DNA of 48,198 nt from Pseudocercospora fijiensis CIRAD86 (GCF_000340215.1 NW_006921533.1:6641244-6689441); one strand, 5' to 3'. Shown: positions 9,723 to 20,674, counted from the stretch's first letter. Translations and numbers: made by a program. The notes: generated by a model not told the origin, from the letters alone.

Positions 9723-11475
9723 TTAAAAGTTCTCCCCTTCTTTAGTAACGGCAGCTTCCGCCGCTATAACCTTATCCTGTTTCTTCCTTATAAACTCGAC
9801 AATAGCCTTCTTTAGTTTTAATCGCATACTATCCACTTTACTAAGTGCCGCCGGCTAGTCGTCCTTTGTAAGATTGCAGATAGTCTCTAGCGTCTAGCCG
9901 GAGCCGACGAAATAGGCGATATAAGGCCGTAAATAGTCGTAATCCTAGAAGTCGCGCTATAAGGCAACCTAGTCGAAGAATTCTACTATTAGCTTCTCGC
10001 ACTAAACGATATTGCGCGGCAATATAACTTCACTACGTAGTCTAGTCTTAACTAGCGCTCGACTAGGAGTCCGAGAAGGCGTACCCGGAATAATACCGCT
10101 GCCTCGCAATTTGTTATCGATAATACGGCCGAGATCTTTACTAAAATTGTTGTAGATAATCGGCTAAATTCTACTAATACCTCTACTACCTCTAATAGCC
10201 GGTTTACGAGGCGAGTCGGTCTCGCTACTATAGCGGCGACCTCTTATCTTCCGGATAGCCGCCTTCTATAGCTTACTCTCGACCTTCCTCTTAATTAGCT
10301 TAATTTCTAACCTTACTAGCAACCTATCTTCGAAAGCGCTAGTCTGCTCGTCTACCTTCTATTTACTAGAAGCGATCGCTTTATACCCTTCGATTATAGC
10401 CGCCTCGAAGAACGGAAAGTAGTTCTTACTACAGTCCTTTAACTTCCGGTTACGCTAGTACGTATACTTACCCGCCTTTAAGAAGTTGCTGCAGTCCTTA
10501 GTACTATATAGAAAGTTACGGATAATCTAATAGTCGTACCGCTTCTAAGTCTCGAGTTTAGCTATTACAACGCCGGCGTTAGTAAGCTAAATTGAGGTTA
10601 GATTAGAAGCCGGTTTAGCTAGTAGCTTCTTGCTACTACCTAAAGCTCTAGCTGCTACTGTTGCGTTAGGTTTGGTTAAGAAGTCTATATTAATAAAGAC
10701 GTTCTTCCGCGAGGTAAGGACAAGGCCTTTAGCAACTTCGAGAGCGTTATTATAGACCTTATTACTATTAATCTCATTATTGCTAGCTAGGTACTAATCG
10801 CTCGTAAAAGCCGACTTCTAACTGTCCGCTCTAGCTCGGACAACAATACGATTAATTGGCACTATACTATATAACTTCGCTATCTTCGCCGCCTACGCGT
10901 ATCTATTCTAACCCTCCTCTTTCTTCGCCGATAAGAACTTTACCGGTTTATACGCTATTGTCCGCGCCGCGCCTCTCTTCGTTATATTAAAGAGCGTCTA
11001 CTGTCCTTTATAATAGAAGGTCTTATCTAAGAAAGAGCTAGGTTGAGTTATTAGAGCGTTACTAGCAGCGAGTATAGCAACGCTGCTAGTAGCGGCTTCC
11101 GCCTCCTACGTAGCGTTAAAAGAGGAGGAAATAGAAGCTTCGGTAGAGGAAGCTATATCTATATTAGGCGATAACTCCTCTACTAGCGCTATAGCGGTCT
11201 CCTTGCTAGCGATTAGGTTAGGCTCTTCGACGGTAGTTGCTTTACTATTCTTACCGGCAGTTAACCTACTCCTAGTACTACCTTTTGCCTACCGAGTCGT
11301 ATTAATAGCTCGTCTAATTAGCGGCGGACTTATAGACTTCTCGAGAGTCTGGTTCACCTTAGCAGCTTAGTCCAATCGCACTAGTGGCTTACTAGCAGTC
11401 GTACGTGTCGGTCTTAGCGCTATTGTTGCGATTATAGTAGTTAGAAGTAGTTAGAAAGTGGTTAGAAGTAGTCAG
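9723..11475 (-). pseudogene. unrecognised relic reading frame, RIP-altered
   Basis: Read on the minus strand in one frame, this stretch gives about 580 protein-like codons with only TAG/TAA interruptions and no indel, ending in GENF and a TAA at 9723-9725. An in-frame TGA near 11475 limits it upstream, and no ATG start is obvious. The N-terminal third is Ser/Thr/Ala-rich and probably disordered. The middle has a Cys/Lys/aromatic segment (KDCSNFLKAGKYTY, KDCSKNYFPFFEAA), followed by a basic stretch (LIKRKVESKL, IRKIRGRRYSS). The C-terminal part is helical in look (KLIVEFFD, YLRPYIAYFVGSG, TICNLTKDD, VDSMRLKLKKAIVEFI). I do not recognise the family. It could be an accessory ORF of a transposon or a captured host gene. 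In RIP DNA, absence of TGA alone is weak evidence; the residue pattern is the better argument. Confidence 0.45.
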
Positions 11476-11480
11476 AAACG
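11425..11480. repeat. short imperfect GTTAGAAGTAGT repeats at block A edge
   Basis: Four imperfect copies of GTTAGAAGTAGTTAGAA-like sequence sit at the right edge of the RIP block, where normal composition resumes. They may mark an element end or simple slippage. Confidence 0.5.
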
Positions 11481-12122
11481 CGTACGAGGCTCGAATAACG
11501 ATTGTTCTCTGTCTACAGCAGTTCAATAGGAAGCAACAGGCGATTCTATATACAAAACACCCCTATTCTTCCCCTGGCTGGTGGCCCGAGAGAGGATGCG
11601 GCTCTGCGGACCGGACTGACAAGTTCCCCGGAGCACATAGTAAACGAGTCGAGATACACTCTCTCCACAATCCGCTCCAAGCACCCAAGTCTCTGCTCAT
11701 CATCCTCTTCTACTTGCGACCTGATCACATTTTGCGAGAGCGTCCCCGCACTTGCTGCTCGGCCGTCGAACTTCTGCAGGTGCAGCGACGTATACCATCA
11801 GACGCCAACAGAGCTGTGCTTCCAGGCGCACTTGCGACCTGCTACTGTATCTCACGTTTGCTTCATTGCTTGCTCTTCCGTCAGACCCGCCTCGGCGCAG
11901 CATCTGCGCATCCCCCTCCTCGGCGCAAGTCGATGGCTCACGGCCTCCTTGCTATGACTGCACGAAAGACTTGCGCGAGTGCCATCTACCTGCAGGCGCT
12001 TCGAACGACGCCAATTGCGTGTACGGCTGCGACAGGCTTTGGAGGTTGTCGGCAGAAGCTGGGAGATTCCGAATCGTGGTGATTGAGCGTCGCGATGCGT
12101 CAAGGTCAGCGCCGAGAGCCTT
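11481..12122. other. gene-poor flank right of block A
   Basis: Normal composition. Several overlapping open frames on both strands, but none with family signatures. Part of it may be 3' UTR, or a further 3' exon, of the small minus-strand membrane protein gene that ends at 12123: a possible donor GTGAAA near that stop is followed by GCTGACC and a downstream AG. I could not decide between the two. Confidence 0.35.
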
Positions 12123-12425
12123 TCACACTGAGAACACCGATGACTGCGCCATCTTCTGGCGATACGGATTACTATTGATGTGCCCATATTTCTGCTGCAG
12201 CTCCTCGTGGTTCCTTAGGCGGACCATTCGCATGTATTGCGCTTGCGTATAGCCATCCTCACCAACATTGTCTCCTCTCGCCGGCGTTGGTTCGTCTTCG
12301 TAGAAATGGCGGAAAAGTGCCCAGCTACAAAGGATCAATGCTCCCGCGCCGACCAGGCAAAGGACGATAATCGCCTGGTATGGCATAGAGGTATGATCTC
12401 CATCCTTGTTGTCGCTGTCCGACAT
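12123..12425 (-). CDS. small single-pass membrane protein, 100 residues
   Basis: MSDSDNKDG acidic start, then one strong TM segment (AIIVLCLVGAGALILCSWALF, about residues 18-38) and a polar cytosolic-type tail with Glu/Asp and a conserved-looking YTQAQYMRMVRLRN stretch, ending SSVFSV. Small one-TM proteins of this kind with an acidic N-terminus are common in Pezizomycotina; I cannot name a function. The start has an ATG with no in-frame extension of good quality. The C-terminus may be extended by a spliced exon, because intron-like signals overlap the stop. It sits alone between a RIP block and a long gene-poor region. Confidence 0.55.
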   Translation of the reverse strand: MSDSDNKDGDHTSMPYQAIIVLCLVGAGALILCSWALFRHFYEDEPTPARGDNVGEDGYTQAQYMRMVRLRNHEELQQKYGHINSNPYRQKMAQSSVFSV

Positions 12426-14250
12426 GCTTGCTGATGCGAAGGCCCTGCGCTGTCTCTGACCGATGAGAGAGCAAGGCTGCCGAGTTGGTGGGATGTCGCG
12501 GCAGTCAAGACACTACTGTGAAAGGCTAAATGATATATGCGCTGGTACCAGTGAATAAGTACACATGCAGCAAGCCACGCCAACGGAGAAGGCTTTCCAG
12601 CTGTCATGCACCATTGGAAACGGAAGAAAGGAATCGACGACAGAAAGCCGCGCGACAATTGACACATTCTTATTAACGGGCTACACGCAATACCACCCTG
12701 TGTGGCCACGACTGCGCCGTCACTGCGGTCAGCATAGGAGACTTGGACATGACATGGGTGTCATGCTTCTCGACGATGCATTACACAGCCTCTCGTCGGC
12801 TGTCGAAGTCGACGCGTCCCGCCGGGCTTGTCGGAGCGGCGCTCACGGCATCAGAAACTCAAATGAGACTGCTGGCCAGGGTCATCGATCGTACTGAAGA
12901 CGCTTGTGGTCGGTCGCCAGACGCCGATGTAAGACGCCTACTTCGGCGCCCCTTTGATACGCTCGAAGTGCCTTGAAAACAGGCAGTACCCAGTACCCGG
13001 AACCCCTACCCCTCACCCTCTATCTTTGGCAGCGCGGCAAAGCTCGAACACAGCTCTGACCTGTGAAATGGTTGTGCGCAATCGTGTATCGATGCAAGCA
13101 TAGCACTAGATCTTGATCCAGCTCCTAAATGAACGACCGCACATCGGGATAATATTGATGAAGTCACTGTATGTCACTTGGTAGGTCGCTCTCGCTCTCA
13201 CCAAGATCGTCAAAGCCTCTATCACGCTGTGCTTGGTCTTCTACGCACGACTAGCATGGATGACTCCAGAAACACTGTACCATGGCATCCTTCAGTCGGA
13301 CTTGCTATCGACGTTCGTGCACCGTGAACGACACAGACACAGACGGCTTTCGATCTTGCTGGTTTTTCTGTTTGACCCTGATTCGGCCGTGAACGGACCG
13401 TGGATAGATCGTGGATGGGCCGTGTATGAGATGTGGCTTTGCTGTGGATGAAGTATGGACAGAATGTGGATGAAATCGGGACCACTCGGACCGAAAGTGC
13501 TTGGCATTTCGACATCACCCTTCCATGAAGTCGTTCCCTTCGCTATCTACATGAATCTGTACATGTATCTTCCATCATCGCACGGCTTCGCAGGAGATAA
13601 GGAAGAGCTTAGAAAGAACTTTGGAATTCCTTCATATTGTCTAACAAGCTTGCGGCCGCCGACTGACCAGGACCGAAAACTGCTGCAGAAACTAATTCGA
13701 TTCTAATATCACTACTAGTATTCAAACTAGTATCAGTACCGGCATGGAACTCATCCTCCAAACTGCGGTTACTTTTCTATCACGCACATGCTCGATCGAC
13801 GGACGTCAGCTCGCAAACATGTCCAGGAGATTCGGCCAGGCCGCAATGCATGGTCAACATACCATCACACGACACTGTACATATCAAGGTACAAGTACAT
13901 ATAAAGCAACATGTCCTGGAAGTGATCTAGAGATGCTCGCTTTTACTTTCCAAATCTCGTCTGGCATTTGCATATCACAACCCGACATTCAGTCTTCATA
14001 CAGCACATTGCTAATCTCAATCTTACGCTGCTTCAAAGAAGAGGTCAATGCTCTCGAGGAGCATGATATTCGTCGAATGGTGTTGCGTGAATGAGGGGCT
14101 TGTCGCAATTTCGGGAGCTTAATGGATCCCTTCTCCTTTCTTTTGAGAAGGAGACGTTGCTGCCTTCACCTTCACACACAGCCCCATTCACGATTTGCTA
14201 CAATCCATTCCGCTATTCATCGAACAACAGGATCTTCTTCAGTGATCTCC
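12426..14250. other. gene-poor region with degenerate GTGGATG repeats
   Basis: About 1.8 kb without a supported gene. Scattered GTGGATG/GTGGATA copies occur between about 13395 and 13475, and a TATA-like CATATAAAG near 13898 on the plus strand has no clear gene downstream. The last few hundred bases are presumably the promoter of the CXC-domain gene; an in-frame ATG at 14122 could extend that protein. Confidence 0.4.
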
Positions 14251-15242
14251 ATGCCGTCCTCTCCGGAAGCTGGCGATGTTGAACGCCCGTCGACCCTGAT
14301 CCTTGGCAGAGTGGTCACAGAGGTAAGCACTGCTTTCATCACGCTACTCGACATTTCCGTCTAACTTTCCCACACCAGAGGCCGAACGTCAGCGGCGGCG
14401 ACGCCGCACCAAGCTGCAGATGCAAAGGGGGCTGCAACACCAGCCAGTGTGCATGTCGCAAATTCGGCGCATCCTGCTCACTGTTGTGCGACTGTATGGA
14501 TTCTTGGGCCTTTCGTCGACCACGAGTTGCCTTCCCCTGTATCAGCCCTTTCAAGAGTCTCGTTCAAATTTTCGGCGGAATCGACACGAAAGAGTTGGCT
14601 CAAATGACAAGAGGAGGCATTCAAGGTGGTGTAGGATTTTTGCTCCACCACTCGCGATTAGAGAAGATCACGACTAAACCCGCGAATGCATGCTTCACAA
14701 AGTTTCTAAATCGCAGACATGCTTTCATTGACGTCGAGAACCTCAAAATTCAGCTGAACGGAGACTCTGAGGCATTCGAGTGTGACGCCATCCTGGCATC
14801 CTGGCGCGCTATGCTGAAGAGCATGCAGAAAAAAGGCTCGAGCGCGGCGGACGTGGACGAGCATTTCCAACTCCTCTTCCAGTACGGCCTTGGCGAAATT
14901 TCCGACAAAGATCCAACAACTGCAAGGAATGAGAAAGAGTCTCTACATTTCTGGTCTTTCTGTCGTGGTGGATGGGTGGATCGAGATTTGGTCATGCACT
15001 GTTGGAAATGTAACTCGTGCTACGACGACGCGTGGCATTGCGATACTTGTGGCGTCTGTAAGATTGGACGCAAGTTTAAGTGTGATGGATGTGGTGGTTG
15101 GTCGGAAATCGGGGCTGTTGAAGGGATTGAAGATGGACGGGCTGTGACTGCAGGACAAAAACGGGGTCGCCGGGCAGAGAAAAGGAAGCGAGAGTCGATG
15201 CAGGATGGGTCGCATGCTGCTGCTCGAGCGACACATGGTTGA
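14251..15242 (+). CDS. CXC (tesmin/TSO1-like) domain protein with C-terminal Cys cluster
   Basis: Two exons, 14251-14322 and 14379-15242, joined across a 56-nt intron (GTAAGC...CTAAC...CAG); about 311 residues. Near residues 34-62 there is a Cys-rich CXC motif, CRCKGGCNTSQCACRK followed by CSLLCDC. This is the pattern of the tesmin/TSO1 CXC domain, a zinc- and DNA-binding module. The middle is helical and unrecognised. Around residues 230-265 a second Cys cluster (CWKCNSC, HCDTCGVC, KFKCDGCGGW) looks like paired zinc ribbons. The C-terminus is basic (RGRRAEKRKRES), a possible nuclear signal. Classical members carry two CXC repeats joined by an RNPxAFxPK linker; here only one repeat is seen. 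A longer start at 14122 is possible, but the added residues are low in quality. Confidence 0.75.
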
Positions 15243-15705
15243 TTTGATGGATTTTTTTTGAATCTTAGTTTCAAATGTAATTTTTCCAATAATTTTGCAA
15301 CGTCTCAATCTTGAGTTGGTCTTTTGCCCCAAGTTGTAACTCAGAGGCAAGCACGGCTGAGCCATGCATAATACCTGCGAACGAAAAAATGAACCTGATT
15401 TTCGTCGTACATTGAGAGACTTCACACTTACCCTGAACTCATGCAGTACCGACAAGCTCGAATATTCCCTTTCGACTGTCCCAAGCGCACAGGCAGGTTA
15501 GATCCGGCGATGAAAGCCTGGTCTGATTGAGTTCGATCTTGAGGAGAGTAAGACACTCATCCATTAACTCTACCCTCGGTCCTTTTCGTCACACAGCAGC
15601 AGCATTAATGGAATGCTAAGTGTGATCCACAGCCGCAACATTCCCAGAACCAGGAAACGCCAGTCTAGCAGCACGAATGCCCCTCGACCGCAGAAACAGC
15701 AGGAT
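15243..15705. other. intergenic
   Basis: 3' flank of the CXC gene and of the convergent PdxA relic. A poly-T run at 15251-15258 follows the CXC stop. No gene was seen. Confidence 0.4.
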
Positions 15706-16600
15706 TTAACTTCTCCGCCACTCGACTGTTCTCGCATACGCAACGCCGCCCTCCCGTTCTCGTTCTCGCAATTTCAATCCCCGCCTCGAAGCCATAACAA
15801 CAACAACAACATCAAAAGCCCGCTGCATACTCACCACACTCGCCCTCTTCTCCCCCACAATATCAAACCCCGTCCCATGAGCCGGAGTCGCAATCATCAT
15901 CGGCAACCCCCCCTGAACCGTAACACCGCCCTCAAAAGAAAGCAATTTCAACGCAATCCGTCCTTGGTCGTGATACATCGTAACAATCCCATCGAAACTT
16001 TTTCGCTTGAGGAAGATAGTATCGCAGGAAAATGGGCCTTGGACGTTGATACCTTTCGACCTGCGGGAGCGATGTGATCGATTTCTTGGAGCCCGAAATT
16101 GCCGTGTTCGCCGTTATGCGGGTTTAAGGCGCAGACTGCTAGACGGGGGGTTTCGATGCCGGATTCGCAGCTTGAATGGTATCATCAGCATTGGATGTAT
16201 GGAATGGGAGTGTCACGGATTCGAGTGTCTTGCCGGAGGCGATGGAGAAGCTCTATAGCTTGTAAAGTCGAAACTTTCGAGATCATGCCCGCGACTTTCT
16301 CCATACCAACGTGACTCGTTACTCTCGCAGTCAGTCCATAATGGACCGGCGATGTTAATCTCACTGGTCGTGCCTTCAAACTCGAGCTGTTTGGCAAGCC
16401 AGCGAAGTTCATCTTCTTCTGTCATGCCTGCTTTCTGGAGTGATGTTTTGTTGAGAGGGGCAAAGACAAGTGCGTCGATCTTATTCTCACGCCAAAGTTG
16501 AATTCCGCGTTGGAATTGGTACATCTCATACTTGATCTGTGAAGTGCCTTCGAACATGATCCTCAACCGTGTGCGGCCGTCTCTATACCTTCCGCTACTT
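15706..16600 (-). pseudogene. PdxA-like (4-hydroxythreonine-4-phosphate dehydrogenase family) relic
   Basis: Homology to the PdxA family is spread over all three minus frames in the right order. Frame 1 has IKYEMYQFQRGIQLW, FAPLNKTSLQKAG and LAKQLEF (16560-16340). Frame 2 has ARVTSHVGMEKVAGMIS and QAIELLHRL (16340-16240). Frame 3 has [18 protein letters not shown] and EIDHIAP (16160-16080). The last segment (16070-15880) has [18 protein letters not shown] and HGTGFDIVGE. The metal-binding His region (ALNPHNGE) and the MYHDQG motif are present. No intron with correct phase joins the pieces, and one joint is a plain 1-nt shift inside GGTCGAAAGGTATC. The N-terminal NAD/substrate part is missing upstream of about 16600, where an MFS relic on the other strand begins. 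The gene is therefore truncated and frameshifted. Confidence 0.8.
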
Positions 16601-16667
16601 GGAGTTCTGTGAGTCTTTGAGAGCCATGATCCGTTTTGGCCGTTAAGCTGATGTTCAGTTTCGCAGA

Positions 16668-17096
16668 TGGGGCCGCGTCGCCACGTGCATGGGAGCTGTG
16701 CAGAACCACAAGCAAATGATCGCGCTCCGATTCTTACTCGGAATATTTGAGGTTGGCTTCGCACCCGGCTGCACATTCTAATTGTCGTCATGTTACAAGA
16801 AGTATGAGCTCACGTCCCGATTCGCTTGGCTCTATACCAGCGTGGCTTTTGCGGGCGCTTTGTTCGGCATTCTCGCTGGTATAATCACAGGCTATATGGA
16901 TGATCTTGGAGGCATTAGAGGATGGAGATGGCTCTTTATACTAGAGGGACTGGCTTCAGTCGTTGTTGCAATTGGTGTCTTCTTCGCGCTCCCGGACTTT
17001 CCAACTTCAACTCGAAGCAAATTCTTGACCGAGGAAGAACGCATTCTGGCTTGCAACCGCTTGGCACTAGAGGGCTTTGGTCTTTCCTCAGGTTGA
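16668..17096 (+). pseudogene. Dal5-type MFS transporter fragment
   Basis: Reads WGRVATCMGAVQN, ALRFLLGIFEVGFAPGCTF, a TAA stop at 16781, then LSSCYKKYELTSRFA, a TM segment, GGIRGWRWLFILEG and VFFALPDFPTSTRSKFLTEEE. The order and motifs are those of TM3-TM6 and the central loop of allantoate/vitamin-type anion:cation symporters. The usual residue at the stop is Tyr (PGxTFYLSxWYK), so TAA is a nonsense change from TAC/TAT. The N-terminal TMs and the whole second half are missing. It starts within about 70 bases of the truncated end of the PdxA-like relic on the opposite strand, suggesting that a divergent pair was damaged together. Confidence 0.8.
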
Positions 17097-17136
17097 CCTT
17101 CTATCGTCCATGCCTGGGGCCAGTGAAGAAATGGGA

Positions 17137-17640
17137 TCATTCCCGAGATTGCGACTGGCGATGAGACTGCATAGCCTCTTCAAGCTTGGGCCAGAAATCA
17201 CGATTGACTCCGGTATCGACAAATTCGCTCCATTTGATGATCTTGGTTGCTTCGTTAAACTGTAGTGTCCACATGTACTCGTTGATACTGACGAGGGGTC
17301 GTCAGCTTAGCATTCCAGACAGAACGGCATTCATGCATGCTCACTATTCTCCAGCAGCCGTATCTGCTCGCGCATTGAGGTGAGCGCATATCTTTCTCGA
17401 CTCTACATCTTCGACAATGTCGTGAAGCGTGAGGCGAAAATTCTGGAAAATGGGTCGCAGCTGTTCTAGCTGTGCTCGATAGGTGGTATTGTCCTGAGGC
17501 CGATGGCCCATGGACGCGGGCAGAATGTATCGCATACAGTCTTCATGGCGATAGGAGAAGATGGCATCGATGTCCATTCTGTTAAATGCCTGGACCAGGC
17601 ATTCCAAAGCCTGTCGCTGTGGGCTCTGGGGAGTCGACAT
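17137..17640 (-). CDS. SnoaL/NTF2-like fold protein
   Basis: 148 residues from two exons: 17640-17345 and 17287-17137. The 57-nt intron (GTGAGC...GCTGAC...CAG) restores the reading GEYINEYMWTLQFNEA, which is the typical end of a SnoaL-like domain. Family features are an N-terminal helix with ALECLVQAFNRMD, the YRHEDCMRYILPASM loop, LRPIFQNFRLTLHDIV, then the ENEYMWTLxFNE-like strand and the FVDTGVNRDFWPKL helix. Such small cone-shaped proteins act as isomerases, hydratases or polyketide cyclases, or have no known activity; no substrate can be named. The stop is 41 bases from the end of the MFS fragment, which converges on it. It may be the surviving member of a small catabolic cluster with the PdxA-like and MFS relics. 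Confidence 0.85.
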
Positions 17641-18343
17641 GCTGGCGGCAACACATCAATTCTCCTTCGTCATCGGTCAATCGTGCTTGTTGGGCTCATT
17701 TTCCGGCAGCCCTTTCCTTCGTTTCCCTTTCGAATCGACCTGGTGTTGTTGCAAGTTTGTTCTCTCGCGGGATTCGTTTCAATTGATTCGAAGAAAGAAA
17801 AAGATACGAAGATTGGCCGTAACGACAGGAGAGAAGAGAGTTTGGCCAGGTTCCTCGGTTGCTCTTTCGACCGGCAGTTCCCTTCGATTATTTGGAAAGC
17901 GTTCCCACAAATACATAACCAGGACCACGCTTGCCCTGGAATCGTGCACATCGCGTTGTTGTCAGTTGGTGGTGGTGGTGTTGTAGATCCGAAGGCCAAG
18001 AACTTGCGCCCAGAGAATAGAATATCGTTGTATATAAGCAGCCTAAGGACACGATGCTATACTCATCAGTCTCGTTGATTCACTGGCGTGTGTTGACCAC
18101 GTTCAAGCATTGGAGCAGATTGAATGTATGCCTTCACACTCTCGAAGCTCTTGAAGTGATCAAGTATTACACAGTTGTTGTGGTGGTGATGACAAGGAGG
18201 CAAGGAGGATCAATTCCATGTTTGCAGTCCACTGCTATACTCCGCTGTTCTCATCAGGTCTATTACACCTTCCTTCCTCTTTGTTAATTCCGCCAGCCGT
18301 ACGGCGGTTCGATAGATGATTGTTACCATGCCTGACCCAATCC
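17641..18343. other. intergenic between SnoaL gene and Zn2Cys6 gene
   Basis: About 700 bases: promoter of the SnoaL-like gene and 3' flank of the Zn2Cys6 gene. A plus-strand TATA-like GTATATAAG at about 18030 has no supported plus-strand gene behind it. No other feature seen. Confidence 0.4.
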
Positions 18344-19716
18344 CTACATGTCCAATGCCTCGCGAGCCCAACTCACGACCGGAGCAAGGTCGTTCTCTGC
18401 CTCCTTGAGAATCGCAAGAGCTGCACGAATTCCAGACCTTCCCATATCGCCCATCCACCATTGGTCTTCGATGAGGATCAAGAGCATGAGCCAATGCGTA
18501 TGAACGGCCATCATGCCTGTGTGGTGTTGGTCTAAGAGTCGGATGGCAGCGTCTGGGAGCTGGGCGGCCCAGGAGAAGAGTAGTCTGAAGAGACTTGCAT
18601 AATCCGCATTGCAAACGCTGTCTGTGATATCACTCAAGCTGCCAATGACTGCTGCCAGAGCTGCTTGATATGTGCCACCTGAATCCAGCCATCCTTGTTC
18701 GAGTGCGAACCGAAGAGTACTGAATCTCTGTTGACGAGTCCTCTCGACATATGCCAGCAAAGGTGCGTGCCTGCCACCGGTGTTCTTCAATGCCATTTGG
18801 TCGTGATGGACGCTTGCGGGTGAAGACGGTGGCTTCATAAACATATCGTCGAGAAGGTTTTGATGGAGAGATGCAGAAGAGGCCAAGAGCGCGGCATGGA
18901 CTGTCGGCACACCTTTGAGAAGATGCAACCACGTCCACTCGATACGATCTACACCGCTTCCCTCTCTTCGCTGTCGATAGAATGCCAACCCGAGGACGCA
19001 CAGCAGTCGCGTACATGCGAGATGCTCGTGGGCCCGAGCTGCCTGCAAGTCTTGGAGCTGTGACATACTGCCCTCGACGAACTGACTACCATGCTGGGTC
19101 GCAGCCTCGAGATACGTTGCGGATTCTTCCCGTGGACCGGTCAAGCAGAGGTACATGGCTGCAGCAGCAAGCATTCCATGGCATACAGTCGTCGACGAAT
19201 ACGCCTGCGAGGGGATGAACACATGCCAGATCCAGGTCTGCTCGGGCCGAGTGCTACTGCTTAAGAACGAAGGCGCAACGTGCTCAAAGTACACACTTGC
19301 AAGTTCTGATACCTCAAACACTGGCTCGGCCGGGCTCGATGTTGGAGAAGGATGCTCCCAACAATGCTGCTCCACTGCGTTCGAAGATGTACTTCCCGCA
19401 GAGCCTGTGGGCGACGGGAGCTGGAGCACTCCGCTTATGGCAGTCTGAGCTCTGTCCTCGTTGCCGTATACACACGCTAGAGCCTTCTTCTGACAACCAA
19501 GGCACGAAGGTTTCGTCTCATCGCACTGAAGACGCATTATTAGTCTCTCTGGCTTGCCGCAATTGAATCCCAGTCACGCACCTTGATTCGTCGTCGTTTG
19601 CAAACGATGCATCCTGAACGAGACTTGCGATGAAGTCGCTTCGTGCGACCCTTGTTTAATGCACCGATCACATCTCGACTCTGCACGTTCCCGAACGGAT
19701 GCGTGCTCACCGACAT
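18344..19716 (-). CDS. Zn(II)2Cys6 fungal transcription factor
   Basis: 438 residues from two exons, 19716-19582 and 19525-18344, with a 56-nt intron (GTGCGT...CTAAT...CAG) splitting the zinc cluster. The joined binuclear cluster reads CIVCKRRRIK then CDETKPSCLGCQKKALAC, spacing C-x2-C-x6-C-x5-C-x2-C-x6-C, at about residues 35-62. A basic linker precedes it. The rest is the helical middle-homology type region with PEPVFEVSELASVYF-like start and a DQWWMGDMGRSGIRAAL end, as in short fungal factors. Nuclear; presumably regulates nearby genes, as cluster-linked members often do. The neighbours are the SnoaL-like gene and the MFS/PdxA relics, so its original targets may partly be lost. The start ATG at 19716 is the first in-frame Met before the cluster. 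Confidence 0.88.
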
Positions 19717-19930
19717 GCTCGTAAGGACGTTTCCGAAACGACAAGAGAAACCCGACCACGGATCCCTCCCTGCTGTATATGGGACAGCCGTGCGCAGTCG
19801 TTAGCAATGCGGATGCGACAGCTCCAGCTGAGGCCAAGCCCCGTTTGGCGGTGGCCTAATCGTAGCACTAGACCGAAACTTCTGGTTTTCCGGATCCTCG
19901 GTTTCTTGGAATTTTCTATTCGCTAGTTTC
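19717..19930. other. promoter side of the Zn2Cys6 gene up to RIP block B
   Basis: Normal composition for about 200 bases, then a sharp change to CA/TG-poor sequence near 19930. The regulator's upstream region is thus very short before heterochromatin-like repeat DNA begins. Confidence 0.4.
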
Positions 19931-20083
19931 TCGATATTTTGCCTCCCTCGAATATTGATATTTGTCTGTAGCACGTATTTTACAGTGCTATACGCAATTC
20001 AGCGTATATCGCAATGCTTAGCAGTAGCTATTAGTAAACATTAATAATATTAATCGACGCCGAAACAGCTAAGTAGCGGCAGC

Positions 20084-20121
20084 TTTCGCTATAGCACGTT
20101 ACGATACGTGCTATAGCGAAA
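20084..20121. repeat. CTATAG hairpin 1
   Basis: Perfect inverted repeat: 16-nt arms TTTCGCTATAGCACGT / ACGTGCTATAGCGAAA around a 6-nt loop. Confidence 0.85.
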
Positions 20122-20256
20122 TACTATACTAACTTTCTATTATCTACCGCGAGTCTTAAATAAGAAACTCGGTCGCGAAGGTTAATAAAACTACCGCGAG
20201 TCGCATTACTATAAGTAACTAGGCTGCGAAGAATAGGGGCGGATACCGGCATCTAC

Positions 20257-20284
20257 CTATAGTACGTATTTTGCCGTACTATAG
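20257..20284. repeat. CTATAG hairpin 2
   Basis: Arms CTATAGTACG / CGTACTATAG with an 8-nt loop, preceded by GGCGGATACCGGCAT, a flank shared with other copies. Confidence 0.8.
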
Positions 20285-20534
20285 CAAAATACGGGATTAG
20301 TATTCTACTCGACTAGGGAATTTACCTTACCTTCTTCCTCTTTAACGTATACCTACGAAACTTACCTACTAACGGTGCCTATAGTGCCTACAGATATTAA
20401 CTCCGAGCCTCTATATACTACCGAGCTAAGACACACAAGCGAATTCAAACATTAAAACTATATAAACCCGCTATTAAAGCGCGAGAAGAGAGGACGAGCC
20501 GCTTAGTTATATAGTAAGACGTACTACGGCTACA

Positions 20535-20674
20535 ACGCTAATAGCCCTCTTATACTATCGGAGCTTTATACGCTAATAGCCCTCTTATACTACCGGAGCT
20601 TTATACGCTAATAGCCCTCTTATACTATCGGAGCTTTATACGCTAATAGCCCTCTTATACTATCGGAGCTTTAC
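20535..20674. repeat. 35-bp tandem array, 4 copies
   Basis: Four near-identical copies starting at 20535, 20570, 20605 and 20640, unit beginning ACGCTAATAGCCCTCTTATA and ending GGAGCTTTAT; the second copy differs by ACCGG for ATCGG. Confidence 0.9.

Larger units (their letters stand above)
8181..11475. repeat. RIP-altered repeat block A
   Basis: A 3.3-kb block very poor in CA and TG and rich in TA, while CG is kept; surviving TG is mostly followed by C. This is the expected product of RIP acting on CpA. The block holds a plus-strand Tc1/mariner transposase relic (8263-9489) and a convergent unrecognised relic frame (9723-11475). Both edges are sharp changes to normal gene-like composition. 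No terminal inverted repeat pair could be matched by eye; CAGTAGTATAGACCC at 8221 is a candidate 5' element end. Confidence 0.8.

Noticed and set aside
13222..13518. Overlapping frames on both strands
   Set aside because: They span degenerate GTGGATG repeats; no motif, and no splice-consistent neighbours.
18021..18060. Plus-strand TATA box (GTATATAAG)
   Set aside because: No supported plus-strand gene follows; kept only as a note in the intergenic entry.
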